DNA of 35,676 nucleotides from VRUE01 sp035548675 (lineage in GTDB: Bacteria; Actinomycetota; Thermoleophilia; Solirubrobacterales; 70-9), in the NCBI GenBank assembly GCA_035548675.1, contig DASZSJ010000043.1, positions 1 to 35,676 of the forward strand, read 5' to 3'. The notes below the pieces were generated by a model. The model searched no databases, had not been told where the DNA came from, and saw only the letters and a program-made list of their open reading frames with translations. How positions within the stretch are numbered: position 1 is the first letter of the stretch; every line of letters starts with the position of its first letter. Position numbers and translations under genes: made by a program. This document shows, piece after piece, positions 7,819 through 15,983 of this stretch.

Positions 7819-8186
7819 TAGCGGGCCTGTAAGCCGGATCCTGTCGGGAGCGACCATCTGTCTCACCGGAGCCTGAGCCCCGGGGGCCGCCGAAGCGGCC
7901 TGCGGCCTACCTGGACCTCGCCGGGCAGGGTCGACGGTCCTGCTTGGCCTTGCACCGGGCGGGGTTTGCCTGGCCGCCGCGTCACCGCGACGCCGGTGCG
8001 CTCTTACCGCACCATTTCACCTTTGCCTGTACGCGACTCACGTGTGGTCGCGCCATCGGCCGTGTATTTCTGTGGCACTGTCCCGCGGGTTTCCCCGGGT
8101 GGGCGTTACCCACCGCCCTCGCCCTGTGGTGTCCGGACTTTCCTCGAGGGGTTTTCTCTCCCCCCGCGGTCGCTCGGCCCGCCCAG
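7819..8186 (-). ncRNA. rnpB: RNase P RNA (bacterial type A)
   Basis: The minus strand shows the diagnostic blocks of RNase P RNA: GAGGAAAGTCCGGAC near the 5' end, then ACAGTGCCACAGAAA, GGTGAAATGGTGCGGTAAGA, and GGTAGGCCGC towards the 3' end. It closes with ACAGGATCCGGCTTACAGG. P1 pairs GGCGGGCC (8177-8184) with GGCCCGC (7821-7827). The ends are given to within a few bases. The RNA is the catalytic subunit that removes 5' leaders from pre-tRNAs. Confidence 0.96.
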
Positions 8187-8242
8187 CGATGGTAGCGCGG
8201 CGCTGCCGAGTTCGAGGCAAATGCATCGAATATCCTGGCTCG

Positions 8243-9067
8243 ATGCCAACGGCTGTCGTCACCGGAGCGGGCGGCGGCCTCGGCCGCGCGATCGCCCTCG
8301 AGCTCGCCGGTCGCGGTTACCTCGTCCACGTCACCGACGTCGATCCTGGAGCGGCCGCGCAGACGGCGGCGGAGATCGGCTCGGGCGGCCGCTCCGCGGG
8401 CCTCGACGTGCGCGACGAGGGGGCCTGCCGGGCTCTCGCCGACGAGGTCGCACGGGGCGGCGGACTGGACATCTGGGTCAATAACGCCGGTGTGCTCGCC
8501 ACCGGCGCCTCCTGGGAGCAGGACGAGGCGACCCGCCGCGCGATGCTCGAGGTCAACGCGCTGGGGACGATGAACGGCACCGTCGCGGCACTTGGCCAGA
8601 TGCTCGCCAGCGGTCGCGGCCACGTGATCAACGTCGTCTCCCTGGCCGGGATCGTCGCCGCTCCGGGCGAGGTCGACTACTCGGCCAGCAAGCACGCGGC
8701 GATGGCCTTCACCCTCGGCACCCTCTTCGACCTGCGCTGCTCCGGCATCGAGGGGGTGGAGCTCTCCGCCGTCTGCCCGGACGGCATCTGGACCCCGATG
8801 CTCGAGGACAAGCTCGAGGACCCCGACGCCGCGGGCTCTTTCTCCGGCCACCTGCTCACCGCCGAGCAGGTGGCGCGCGAGGTGGGCAAGCTGACCGAAC
8901 GACCCCGGCCGATCCTGATCCTGCCCCGCTGGCGTGGTCCCCTACTGCGCCTCTTCGACCTCTTCCCCCGCCTCGCCCTGCGCCTGCTGCCCTGGGTGAT
9001 GCGCGATGCCCAGCGCAAACAGCGCCGCTACAAGAGGCTCATCCAGGCCGGAAAGTGGCCGAGGTGA
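8243..9067 (+). CDS. Short-chain dehydrogenase/reductase (SDR)
   Basis: This 274-residue protein is a classical SDR with a Rossmann fold. It has the TGAGGGLG cofactor loop (residues 7-14), an Asp after the second strand (VTDVDPG) suggesting NAD(H) preference, NNAGV, and the catalytic Ser133, Tyr146 and Lys150 (YSASK). The C-terminus has a hydrophobic stretch (LLRLFDLFPRLALRLLPWV) followed by a basic tail, which may attach to membrane; this form is common in actinobacterial SDRs of unknown substrate. ATG at 8243 is chosen because it places the glycine loop at the N-terminus; the frame is open further upstream but that part lies within rnpB. Substrate unknown. Confidence 0.92.
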   Translation: MPTAVVTGAGGGLGRAIALELAGRGYLVHVTDVDPGAAAQTAAEIGSGGRSAGLDVRDEGACRALADEVARGGGLDIWVNNAGVLATGASWEQDEATRRAMLEVNALGTMNGTVAALGQMLASGRGHVINVVSLAGIVAAPGEVDYSASKHAAMAFTLGTLFDLRCSGIEGVELSAVCPDGIWTPMLEDKLEDPDAAGSFSGHLLTAEQVAREVGKLTERPRPILILPRWRGPLLRLFDLFPRLALRLLPWVMRDAQRKQRRYKRLIQAGKWPR

Positions 9068-9107
9068 GCGCCCGGCGGCTGGCGCCGGGCCGCCGTCCGA
9101 ATCGCGG

Positions 9108-9719
9108 CTAGATCTTCCTGAAAACCCCAACGACCTTGCCGAGGACGGTCGCTTCCGTCGTGCGGATCGGCTCCATCGTCTCGTTCTCGGGCTGCAGGCG
9201 GACGTGGTCGTCTTCGCGGAAGTAGCGCTTGACGGTCGCCTCGTCGCCGATCAGAGCGACGACGATCTCGCCGTTGACCGCATCGTCGGCCGGCCGCACG
9301 ACAACGTAGTCGCCCTCGAAGATGCCGGCTTCGATCATCGACTCGCCGCGCACCTTGAGGATGTAGTCGCCGTCCTCGCCACCGATCACGTCGGGCACTT
9401 CGATGTATTCCTCGACGTTCTCTTCGGCGACGATCGGCTCGCCGGCTGCAACGTGGCCGACCAAGGGCAGGCCGTTGGCCGGCATGATCGTCTTCTTCGC
9501 CTTGTCGAAGAGCAGCTCGATCGCACGCGGCTTCGAGGGATCGCGTTTGAGCAGCCCAATCTTCTCCAGGTTGGCAAGGTGCGCGTGCACGGTCGAGGAC
9601 GAGTGCAGCCCAACCGCTTTGCCGATCTCCCGCACCGTCGGCGGATAACCCGTCTTCGCCGCATAGCGACGAATGAAGTCGAAGATCTCCTTCTGCCGTT
9701 TGGTCAGATCCAGCTCCAC
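9108..9719 (-). CDS. lexA: LexA repressor of the SOS response
   Basis: This 203-residue protein has the LexA layout. The N-terminal winged helix (LTKRQKEIFDFIRRY, YPPTVREIGKAVGLHSSSTVHAHL) binds DNA. The C-terminal S24 peptidase domain carries the Ala92-Gly93 self-cleavage site, Ser127 (GESM) and Lys164 (EATVKRY). RecA filaments on damaged DNA trigger cleavage and derepress SOS genes. A perfect Gram-positive/actinobacterial SOS box lies 41 bp upstream of the start codon, so the gene is autoregulated. It is convergent with the SDR gene (40-bp gap). Confidence 0.97.
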   Translation of the reverse strand: MELDLTKRQKEIFDFIRRYAAKTGYPPTVREIGKAVGLHSSSTVHAHLANLEKIGLLKRDPSKPRAIELLFDKAKKTIMPANGLPLVGHVAAGEPIVAEENVEEYIEVPDVIGGEDGDYILKVRGESMIEAGIFEGDYVVVRPADDAVNGEIVVALIGDEATVKRYFREDDHVRLQPENETMEPIRTTEATVLGKVVGVFRKI

Positions 9720-9759
9720 GCCCCACTCCCCTCTACGCCATACCGGGTATCAACTCGTT

Positions 9760-9773
9760 CGAACACTTGTTCG
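9760..9773. promoter_or_regulatory. LexA (SOS) box
   Basis: CGAAC-ACTT-GTTCG matches the CGAACRNRYGTTYG-type operator of actinobacterial/Bacillus LexA, with perfect 5-bp arms. It lies upstream of lexA on the minus strand, fitting autorepression. It is also about 78 bp before tRNA-Leu on the + strand. Confidence 0.9.
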
Positions 9774-9850
9774 CAACCATACCGCCCCACCCGGATGCCC
9801 GCAACCGAAAGCCCCGGATCCGCCAACCATCTAGAATCGTCGCCCCTCAA

Positions 9851-9948
<98 letters not shown>

Positions 9949-10011
9949 TGGAAATCAGCGATTTCCGCGCCGCAATCAGCGGCGCGGTCGCGCTGCCCAG
10001 GAGCTTCCTTC

Positions 10012-10027
10012 GGACCGTTCTCGGACC
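10012..10027 (+). repeat. Island-end repeat, left copy (candidate integrase arm site)
   Basis: GGACCGTTCTCGGACC recurs with one added base at 19595-19611, near the other island end, in the same orientation. Each copy also contains two GGACC half-repeats. The position between attL and the xis/int genes fits an arm-type integrase or excisionase binding site. Confidence 0.5.
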
Positions 10028-10108
10028 AATTGGGGAGACGAGCGCCTTTCGCCATGCGGCGCAGGCAAGAAAGAGTGGCGCGCTACCGCGCTCATCCGTG
10101 TACGGGAT

Positions 10109-10318
10109 ATGACCGAACGTCTGCGAGATGCCGACTACGTCGCCGAGCGATTGGGCGTGCCGAGTAGCTGGGTCTATCGCGCCGCCCGCTGTGGGGCCCT
10201 GCCCTCGGTGCGCTGCGGTCGCTACCGGCGCTTCGCCGAGGGCGACATCGATCGCTGGATCGAGGACCAGCGCGAGGTCAATGGAACGCCGAGGCGGGAG
10301 AGCCGTCATGAGCTCTGA
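10109..10318 (+). CDS. Small HTH protein, excisionase-like
   Basis: This 69-residue protein fits the HTH_17/MerR-like small DNA-binding family: ADYVAERLGVPSSWVYRAARCGALPSVRCGRYRRFAEGDIDRWIEDQR, that is, a helix-turn-helix with a short wing and a basic tail. Such proteins next to tyrosine integrases usually act as recombination directionality factors (Xis) or as regulators of integrase. The gene begins 173 bp after the tRNA and its stop overlaps the integrase start by 11 bp, so translation is probably coupled. Excisionase function is inferred from position. Confidence 0.8.
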   Translation: MTERLRDADYVAERLGVPSSWVYRAARCGALPSVRCGRYRRFAEGDIDRWIEDQREVNGTPRRESRHEL

Positions 10319-11474
10319 TCGGCGCAGCTATGGCACCGGCACGCTCTATTGCCGCGCCGACGCCCACGGACGGCAATGGTGGTACGGCCGCTGGCACAAC
10401 GGAGTCAGCCGTCCCAACCGCAAGATCGGTGCGATCCGGACTCGCGGCGGCGAAGAGGGCCTGACTCGCCGTGAAGCCGAGCGAGCGCTGCGAAAGCTGA
10501 TCGAGAGCGAGCAGCCCAAGTACGCCGGCGCCGAGATCACCGTCAGCGAAGCGGGCGATCTTCTGCTCCAGCACCTCGCGGTGAAGGGCCTGAAGCCAAC
10601 CACCCGCAGCACCTATGACTCGGCCCTTCGAACGCATCTTCGGCGGCCCCCGCTCGGGGGTCTCCAGCTACAAAACGTCAGCTCGGATCAGGTCGAAGCA
10701 TTCCTGGCAAGGATGCGCCGAGACGGCAAGGCACCCAAGACGATCGCTAACGCGTTCAAGCTCCTCAACCAGATCTTTGTCTTCGGCAAGAGGAAACGGT
10801 GGTGCCGTGAGAACCCGTGTGAGCTCGTCGATCCGCCGGTCGTGAAGCCAAGCACGGATATCCGCTTTCTGGACCAAACAGAGCTGACTGCCCTTCTCCG
10901 CGCAGTCGATTTGAACGCCAAACCGTTCGGGCCAATTGACCACGCCCTGTTTCTGACCGCAGCGATGACGGGTCTGCGTCAGGGCGAGCTGCTCGCTCTG
11001 CGCTGGCGCGACGTCGACTGGTCGGCAGGCAGAGTCCGAGTCCGTCGCAACTACGTGCGCGGCCACTGGGTGACGCCCAAGTCCCGCCGCGGATCCCGCT
11101 CGGTTCCCCTCGCCGATCAAGTGGCCGACGAGCTACGCGGCCATTTCGAGCGCTCCGCGTATCAAGCAGACGACGACCTCGTTTTCGCCCACCCCGAGAA
11201 GGGCACCGTGCTCGACCATTCCGATCTGGTCAGGCGATTCAAGAAGGCCCTCTCCGCCGCCGGCGTGCGACCGATTCGCTTCCACGACCTTCGTCACACC
11301 TTCGGAACCAGGATGGCCGCCGAGGGCGCCGCCCCTCGCAAGCTGCAGGAGTGGATGGGGTACGCCGACCTGAAGACGACGCAGATTTACACCGACTACG
11401 AACCCAACAACGACGAGCGAGAGCTCGTCGGCAAGGCATTCTCAGGCGTTGATCTCTCGAGCCATACGGCCTAA
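10308..11474 (+). CDS. int: Tyrosine-type site-specific integrase
   Basis: This 388-residue recombinase would integrate and excise the island at tRNA-Leu. It has an N-terminal arm-binding segment (YGTGTLYCRAD, WWYGRWHNG), a SAM-like core-binding domain (about residues 85-175) and a catalytic domain with Arg224 (TGLRQGE), Lys in TPKSRRGSRSVPL, His326 and Arg329 (HDLRH) and Tyr361 (TTQIYTDY). The second His of the usual LGH motif is Tyr352 (MGY), a tolerated change. ATG at 10308 is preceded by GGGAG with 8-nt spacing and overlaps the xis-like gene by 11 bp; the open frame upstream of it is a shadow. The integrase gene lies directly beside its target tRNA, as usual. Confidence 0.96.
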   Translation: MSSDRRSYGTGTLYCRADAHGRQWWYGRWHNGVSRPNRKIGAIRTRGGEEGLTRREAERALRKLIESEQPKYAGAEITVSEAGDLLLQHLAVKGLKPTTRSTYDSALRTHLRRPPLGGLQLQNVSSDQVEAFLARMRRDGKAPKTIANAFKLLNQIFVFGKRKRWCRENPCELVDPPVVKPSTDIRFLDQTELTALLRAVDLNAKPFGPIDHALFLTAAMTGLRQGELLALRWRDVDWSAGRVRVRRNYVRGHWVTPKSRRGSRSVPLADQVADELRGHFERSAYQADDDLVFAHPEKGTVLDHSDLVRRFKKALSAAGVRPIRFHDLRHTFGTRMAAEGAAPRKLQEWMGYADLKTTQIYTDYEPNNDERELVGKAFSGVDLSSHTA

Positions 11475-11475
11475 C

Positions 11476-11766
11476 TCACCGCTTCGGCTTGCGCTCGTCC
11501 CGAAATTGGGCCACGAAGGCATCGACATCGGCGGGATCAAGGCGACGAGAGCCACCGATCTTGTAGGAGACCAGGAGCCCGTCGTTGACCCAATTGCGCA
11601 CCAACCTGTCGGAGACCTGTAGATAAGCAGCCAGCGTCTCCGTCGTGAACCAGGCCTGCCGCTCGCTTACGACCGTCAAGGCCAGGTCGTTCGCCCCGTT
11701 GCGTGCCACGTCTGCCCGCGCCGACTTCCTGCCTCGCCCGCCCGAAGCCATCGTCCTTTTCGCCAT
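11476..11766 (-). CDS. HTH (excisionase-family) DNA-binding protein
   Basis: This 96-residue protein has a basic N-terminal tail (about 30 residues) followed by an HTH_17 domain: FTTETLAAYLQVSDRLVRNWVNDGLLVSYKIGGSRRLDPADVDAFVAQF. Its stop codon lies 1 bp from that of the convergent integrase, and its start faces the defence operon across a 153-bp gap. It could be a second directionality factor or, from its divergent position, a regulator of the nuclease operon. Neither role is proven. Confidence 0.82.
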   Translation of the reverse strand: MAKRTMASGGRGRKSARADVARNGANDLALTVVSERQAWFTTETLAAYLQVSDRLVRNWVNDGLLVSYKIGGSRRLDPADVDAFVAQFRDERKPKR

Positions 11767-11919
11767 ATCCCAAGACTAGCTTCCGCCCAGAAATCGAATC
11801 CGCCGAAATTTTCGACCGTCTGGAGCTTCATTTCGATCCCGCTAGTACCCAGATAACGCTAGGGTGATTCCCGTCGAATGGCGCGAAGGCAAGCGCGCTT
11901 CTTCAACTAGTGGGCACGG
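11767..11919. promoter_or_regulatory. Divergent intergenic region before the defence operon
   Basis: This A/T-richer 153-bp region must hold promoters for the HTH gene and the operon. CGCTAG is repeated at 11840-11845 and 11857-11862 (17 bp apart), a possible regulator site. No convincing -35/-10 pair was identified. Confidence 0.4.
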
Positions 11920-13539
11920 GTGAGGCATGGGGGTCGATTGCTGGCCAAGATTCATATAGAGAACTTTCGTGCATTTCGCGAGTTCGATCTCGATTTCCGC
12001 GACGGCCTCAACATCATCGTGGGCGCCAACGACATCGGGAAGACCACGCTTCTCGAGGCGATCAATCTGGCCCTTACTTTGCGCTTTAGGGGTCGACCGT
12101 TTGCCTATGAGCTCTCACCCCACCTAATTAACCAGGACGCCAAGAACGCATACGTCGCGGCGCTTGCGGCCGGTGAGCAAGCGGCACCGCCGCCCGAGAT
12201 CCTGATCGAGCTTTTCCTCGATGATCGCGACGAGTTTGCAGATCTCAAGGGCGAAAACAACCATCTAAAAGAGAATGCTCCGGGCCTACGAGTCCGCTCA
12301 GCATTCAACCTCAACTACTCGGCCGAGTACAGGAAGTTCATCGAAGGCGATGGACCAGTGACCCTAGTTCCGACCGAGTACTTCGACACGGAATGGATCA
12401 CCTTTGGCGGCAACTCGATCGTGCGTCGCTCAGTCCCCGTGAATGCGTCCTTGATTGACGCATCCGCCCTACGCCTTCATGCGGGTGCCGATTACTACCT
12501 GCAAAAGACGATCGATGAGCAACTTGAGGCAAGCGATCGAGTTGAGCTCAGCCGGGTTTATCGCAGCCTTCGCGAGGCATTCTCCGAGGATCCCGCGATT
12601 GCGGCGATCAACGAGAAGCTGGGGGAAACCCAGAAAGAGGTCACCAACAAGAACTTGTCGCTCTCGATTGACGTTTCCCAGGGGGCTTCATGGGAAAGCA
12701 GCTTGGTACCTCATCTCGACGACCTGCCGCTGCAGTTCATCGGCGGTGGTGGTCAGAGCATGCTGAAGATCCTTCTAGCGCTCTACAAAAGCTTGGACAA
12801 GACCCATGTCGTCCTTATCGAGGAGCCCGAGAACCACCAATCCCCGGCCTCCCTGAATGTACTCGTCGAGAAGATTCGGGAGCGATGCGACGGTAGGCAG
12901 GTATTTCTCAGCACTCACAGTTCATTCGTCATCAACAAGCTTGGCCTCGACAATCTCGCCCTCCTAGGCGACAATGCCAAGCCTTTCCGGCTGACCAATC
13001 TAGACCCTTCCACGCTCGCCTACTTCAAGAAGCTCCCCGGCTACGACACTCTCAGGGTAGTCCTTGCCAAGCGGGTCATCTTGGTCGAGGGCCCCTCTGA
13101 TGAGCTCGTCATCCAACGGGCATATCGGGACGCCCACGGCAAGCTGCCAATTGAAGAGGGTGTTGACGTAATCAGCGTTCGCGGTCTCTCTGCCGCTCGC
13201 TTTCTTGAGATCGCCAAGCCGCTCGGAAAGCGGGTCCAAGTAGTTCTCGACAACGATGGCAAGACGGTGGCTGAAGTGGAGGAGCGCTATGCCCCTTACG
13301 AGCAAACCGAAGAAATCTCACTGCACGTCTCTGACCCTGACCAAGGGCCAACGCTTGAGCCACAGCTGCTAAACGCGAACGGCCTCGGCGCCTTGAACGA
13401 GATCTTCGAGAAGGACTACAAGACTAAGGAGGCGCTGGAGAGCTACATGAGGGACAACAAGACGACTTGTGCGCTCCAAATTCTGGAGGCCAAAAAGAAG
13501 ATCGCGATGCCGTCTTATATCGAGGCGGCGGTTGCCTAA
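11920..13539 (+). CDS. OLD-family (class 2, GajA-like) ATPase with TOPRIM nuclease domain
   Basis: This 539-residue protein joins an ABC-type ATPase to a TOPRIM nuclease, the OLD design. Walker A is GANDIGKT (residues 35-42), a signature-like stretch GGGGQSMLKILLAL follows near 285, Walker B is VVLIEEPENHQSP (Glu301-Glu302) and the H-loop is STHSSFVIN. The TOPRIM part has VILVEGPSDE (Glu390, Asp394) and VVLDNDG (Asp444, Asp446), with metal ligands intact. Class 2 OLD proteins are defined by an adjacent UvrD-type helicase, as here; Gabija GajA is the known example, a DNA-nicking enzyme used against phage. The start is GTG 11920, but TTG 11938 (giving MLAKIHIENF, preceded by GGGGG) is equally plausible. 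The gene is less GC-rich than the chromosome and leads the four-gene operon. Confidence 0.92.
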   Translation: MRHGGRLLAKIHIENFRAFREFDLDFRDGLNIIVGANDIGKTTLLEAINLALTLRFRGRPFAYELSPHLINQDAKNAYVAALAAGEQAAPPPEILIELFLDDRDEFADLKGENNHLKENAPGLRVRSAFNLNYSAEYRKFIEGDGPVTLVPTEYFDTEWITFGGNSIVRRSVPVNASLIDASALRLHAGADYYLQKTIDEQLEASDRVELSRVYRSLREAFSEDPAIAAINEKLGETQKEVTNKNLSLSIDVSQGASWESSLVPHLDDLPLQFIGGGGQSMLKILLALYKSLDKTHVVLIEEPENHQSPASLNVLVEKIRERCDGRQVFLSTHSSFVINKLGLDNLALLGDNAKPFRLTNLDPSTLAYFKKLPGYDTLRVVLAKRVILVEGPSDELVIQRAYRDAHGKLPIEEGVDVISVRGLSAARFLEIAKPLGKRVQVVLDNDGKTVAEVEERYAPYEQTEEISLHVSDPDQGPTLEPQLLNANGLGALNEIFEKDYKTKEALESYMRDNKTTCALQILEAKKKIAMPSYIEAAVA

Positions 13540-14557
13540 GAACCTGGCGATTATCGCCGCGGCCGGCTCGCGCAAGACCGAGACGGTTATCGAGCGCGCT
13601 CTCGAAGACCCCGGCAAACGGACCCTAATCACCACCTATACCCAGGAAAACCTCGCTCAGATCGCAAGGCGAATCGAAGCCCGGGTCAGAGTGATCCCGT
13701 CCCATCTCACGGTGATGACCTGGTTCTCATTCCTGATCAACCATGCCATCCGTCCGTATCAATGCTCGGTTCTAGGAGAGATCGACTTCATCCGTGGTCT
13801 CAACTTCAAGGGAAAACATGGCATGTATGTGCAGAAGTCTGACCCAGAGAAGTATTTTCTTGACTCAAATCGCGACATTTACCGAAATGGAGTCTCCGAC
13901 TTCGCCTGCCTAGCTAACGAGAACTCTGGTGGCTCAGTCGTTGGTCGCTTGGAGCAGCTCTTCGACCAGATCTTTATCGATGAGGTCCAAGATCTGGTTG
14001 GCTTTGACCTCGATCTTCTTGACCTCCTTCTTAAGTCAAGGATCGCGATCACCATCGTCGGTGATCCTCGCCAGCACACCCTGTCGACCAACACCTCATC
14101 GAAGAACAAGAAATATCAGGGCAAGGGATTCCTCGACTGGCTCAAGAAACGAAGTGACATCTGTGACTGTGAGATACGCTCAACTAGCGATCGCTGCAAC
14201 AGTCGCATCTGCGAGCTCGCATCGTCGATCTTTCCCGAGTTCGAGCCCCTTGAGTCCATCGGCGAGCCGGTGCACGGGCAAGATGGAATCCACTTGATAT
14301 CGGTTGCCGAGCTACCCGCCTACGTCAAGGCGTACCGACCCACGATCCTGCGCTGGAACCGCAATGCAAACACGCAGGGCTTAGAGGCCATCAACATCGG
14401 CGTTTCAAAGGGAAGCACCTATGAGCGAGTTCTGATCTTTCCGACCAAACCGATGCGGAACTTTCTTACCGATGGGAATGCCAGCAAGCTGAGTGCCCCA
14501 GAGAAGCTCTACGTGGCAGTAACTCGCGCTCGACACAGCGTGGGATTCGTCCTCTAA
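13532..14557 (+). CDS. Small UvrD/PcrA-like (GajB-like) superfamily 1 helicase
   Basis: This protein of about 341 residues has SF1 helicase motifs: motif I AAAGSRKTET (Lys15), TWFSFLINHAIRPYQ, motif II FIDEVQD (Asp150-Glu151), motif III IVGDPRQHT, and motif VI YVAVTRAR near the end. It is much shorter than UvrD and lacks most of the 1B/2B subdomains; GajB of known Gabija systems is also small but longer (about 490 residues). In motif I the usual GKT is RKT, so ATP binding may differ. TTG at 13532 fits: it overlaps the OLD stop by 8 bp, is preceded by GAGGCGG, and puts motif I at the N-terminus. The open frame upstream is a shadow inside the OLD gene. It is very likely coupled to the OLD protein as a two-part nuclease/helicase system. 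Confidence 0.88.
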   Translation: MPKNLAIIAAAGSRKTETVIERALEDPGKRTLITTYTQENLAQIARRIEARVRVIPSHLTVMTWFSFLINHAIRPYQCSVLGEIDFIRGLNFKGKHGMYVQKSDPEKYFLDSNRDIYRNGVSDFACLANENSGGSVVGRLEQLFDQIFIDEVQDLVGFDLDLLDLLLKSRIAITIVGDPRQHTLSTNTSSKNKKYQGKGFLDWLKKRSDICDCEIRSTSDRCNSRICELASSIFPEFEPLESIGEPVHGQDGIHLISVAELPAYVKAYRPTILRWNRNANTQGLEAINIGVSKGSTYERVLIFPTKPMRNFLTDGNASKLSAPEKLYVAVTRARHSVGFVL

Positions 14558-14574
14558 ATCAGGATTCAGACACG

Positions 14575-15960
14575 ATGATGCAGGAAGCTGACAACGCTGC
14601 GCAACCCGTCCGGAGTCCCAGTGACGGCAATCACAAGCAGCCGGTGAGCCGGGAGTCGATCCATCCGATCTATCGCCCACTCATGGATGGAACGATCCCT
14701 CTTTATGAAGGCGACTTGGACATTGACGTCGGCGAAGATGTGCTGCGGGCGAACGGTCGCGTAGAGCTTCGCCTTGAACCACAGGTAGCCCTAAACGTCT
14801 GGGTCCCTGGGCCGGCGTCGACCAATCTCTTCTTCACTGATGATCGACAACGTCCGGACCGCGCCATGACGGTCCCAAGCGGTTCCTCGCTGCAACCGCC
14901 GACGACCGAGCGTCCCGAGCACAAGGGAAGCGAAGGGACGTTTCCGATCAACCCAATCATTGCCGGACGACTTGAGACTGTCACCCACCTCCTCTTCCAT
15001 TTCGGCGGCGCTTTGGAAGCCAGGCCTTCACGGGGAGGCTTTCTCGGCAATGCCGGGCAATCGCAGATCGACTTCGAACTACCAGCCTGGAATCTGACAC
15101 TCGTTCCAGGCAATAGCGAGATCGATGCTTTCTGCGCCTTGGTCAAGGCCGAGCCTAAGGCGGACGAGATGGATCTAAGCGATGTCGAAAGGCTCGACCG
15201 ACACCTTTTCCTGTTGCTCAGCTTCATCGCAAACCGTGAAGTCGGCGCGGGTGCGGTGGCCGGCCTCGACCACAGCGACAAGGTCGTTTGGTCGTACTGG
15301 GCACCACCCCGTATTAATCCGCAGCGAGCCCCAATCAGATGGTGCCCAGAGCCTCAGATCGGAGAGGCGCTGCCGATGTTGGGTTCCGGAATCTCCGCCT
15401 TCGATTCTGATGAAGCGATGGTTGAGATCATCGACCGTGCAATTGGTTATTCGTTGGCGGCAAATGACAACATCCTTCTCGACGTCAAAATCCCCATCGC
15501 TTGCTCTGGCCTCGAATTGCTCTCGTGGGCCGTGCTTCAGCGGGAGGGGGTGATGCGAACCGGCGACGAACGTCGCAAGCTCGGCCCGGACGGAATGCTT
15601 CGTCTACTGCTCGACTGGGCAGAAATTCCAACTGCTGTTCCGGCGGATATGAGCGAGCTCGAGGACCGTCGACAGCAGCGCTGCGAGAAGGTCAGCGGCG
15701 GGCCCGAGGTGCTGTTCAACCTGCGGAATGGCCTTGTGCATCCGCCCAAACTGCTCGACGATCCCGAGTGGCCCGAGCCCGAGGAGCAGATCCAAGCTTG
15801 GCAACTAGCCACATGGTATCTGGAGCTAGGACTCCTGAGAACACTTGACTACAACGGTGAATATTGGTCCCGTCTACGACTTGGTCGCTCAGCCTATGAT
15901 CTGGAGCCCGTGCCCTGGGTGAAAGATCCGAGCGAGGAGAATCTGGGCGCGGGCTCCTAG
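14575..15960 (+). CDS. Unknown protein with C-terminal HEPN-like RX4H motif
   Basis: This 461-residue protein follows the helicase by 17 bp. The N-terminal 200 residues look beta-rich (LRANGRVELRLEPQVALNVW, TVTHLLFHFGG, IDFELPAWNLTLVPG). The C-terminal half is helical and contains a long SGLELLSWAVLQREG segment and LFNLRNGLVHPPK, where Arg384-N-G-L-V-His389 matches the RX4-6H catalytic motif of HEPN ribonucleases. The overall plan recalls large HEPN proteins of defence loci, such as ApeA-type proteins, but I cannot name its family. Within the operon it could be an RNase effector or a sensor. Between the beta-rich and helical parts, LDRHLFLLLSFIANREVGAG is well predicted helix. No signal peptide or TM helix is seen. 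Confidence 0.72.
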   Translation: MMQEADNAAQPVRSPSDGNHKQPVSRESIHPIYRPLMDGTIPLYEGDLDIDVGEDVLRANGRVELRLEPQVALNVWVPGPASTNLFFTDDRQRPDRAMTVPSGSSLQPPTTERPEHKGSEGTFPINPIIAGRLETVTHLLFHFGGALEARPSRGGFLGNAGQSQIDFELPAWNLTLVPGNSEIDAFCALVKAEPKADEMDLSDVERLDRHLFLLLSFIANREVGAGAVAGLDHSDKVVWSYWAPPRINPQRAPIRWCPEPQIGEALPMLGSGISAFDSDEAMVEIIDRAIGYSLAANDNILLDVKIPIACSGLELLSWAVLQREGVMRTGDERRKLGPDGMLRLLLDWAEIPTAVPADMSELEDRRQQRCEKVSGGPEVLFNLRNGLVHPPKLLDDPEWPEPEEQIQAWQLATWYLELGLLRTLDYNGEYWSRLRLGRSAYDLEPVPWVKDPSEENLGAGS

Positions 15961-15983
15961 CTCCAATCGAATAAGGAGTGACA

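Noticed and set aside
7821..8184. Plus-strand frames across 7944-8242 as part of the SDR or as small genes
   Set aside because: This DNA is the RNase P RNA gene on the minus strand; the SDR begins at 8243.
9951..9967. Hairpin GGAAATC-AGC-GATTTCC after attL as a new tRNA terminator
   Set aside because: The stem is perfect but no U-tract follows, so termination there is doubtful.
13469..13531. Earlier start for the helicase gene inside the OLD gene
   Set aside because: It adds Arg-rich residues with no helicase match; TTG 13532 places motif I at the N-terminus as in relatives and has a ribosome site.
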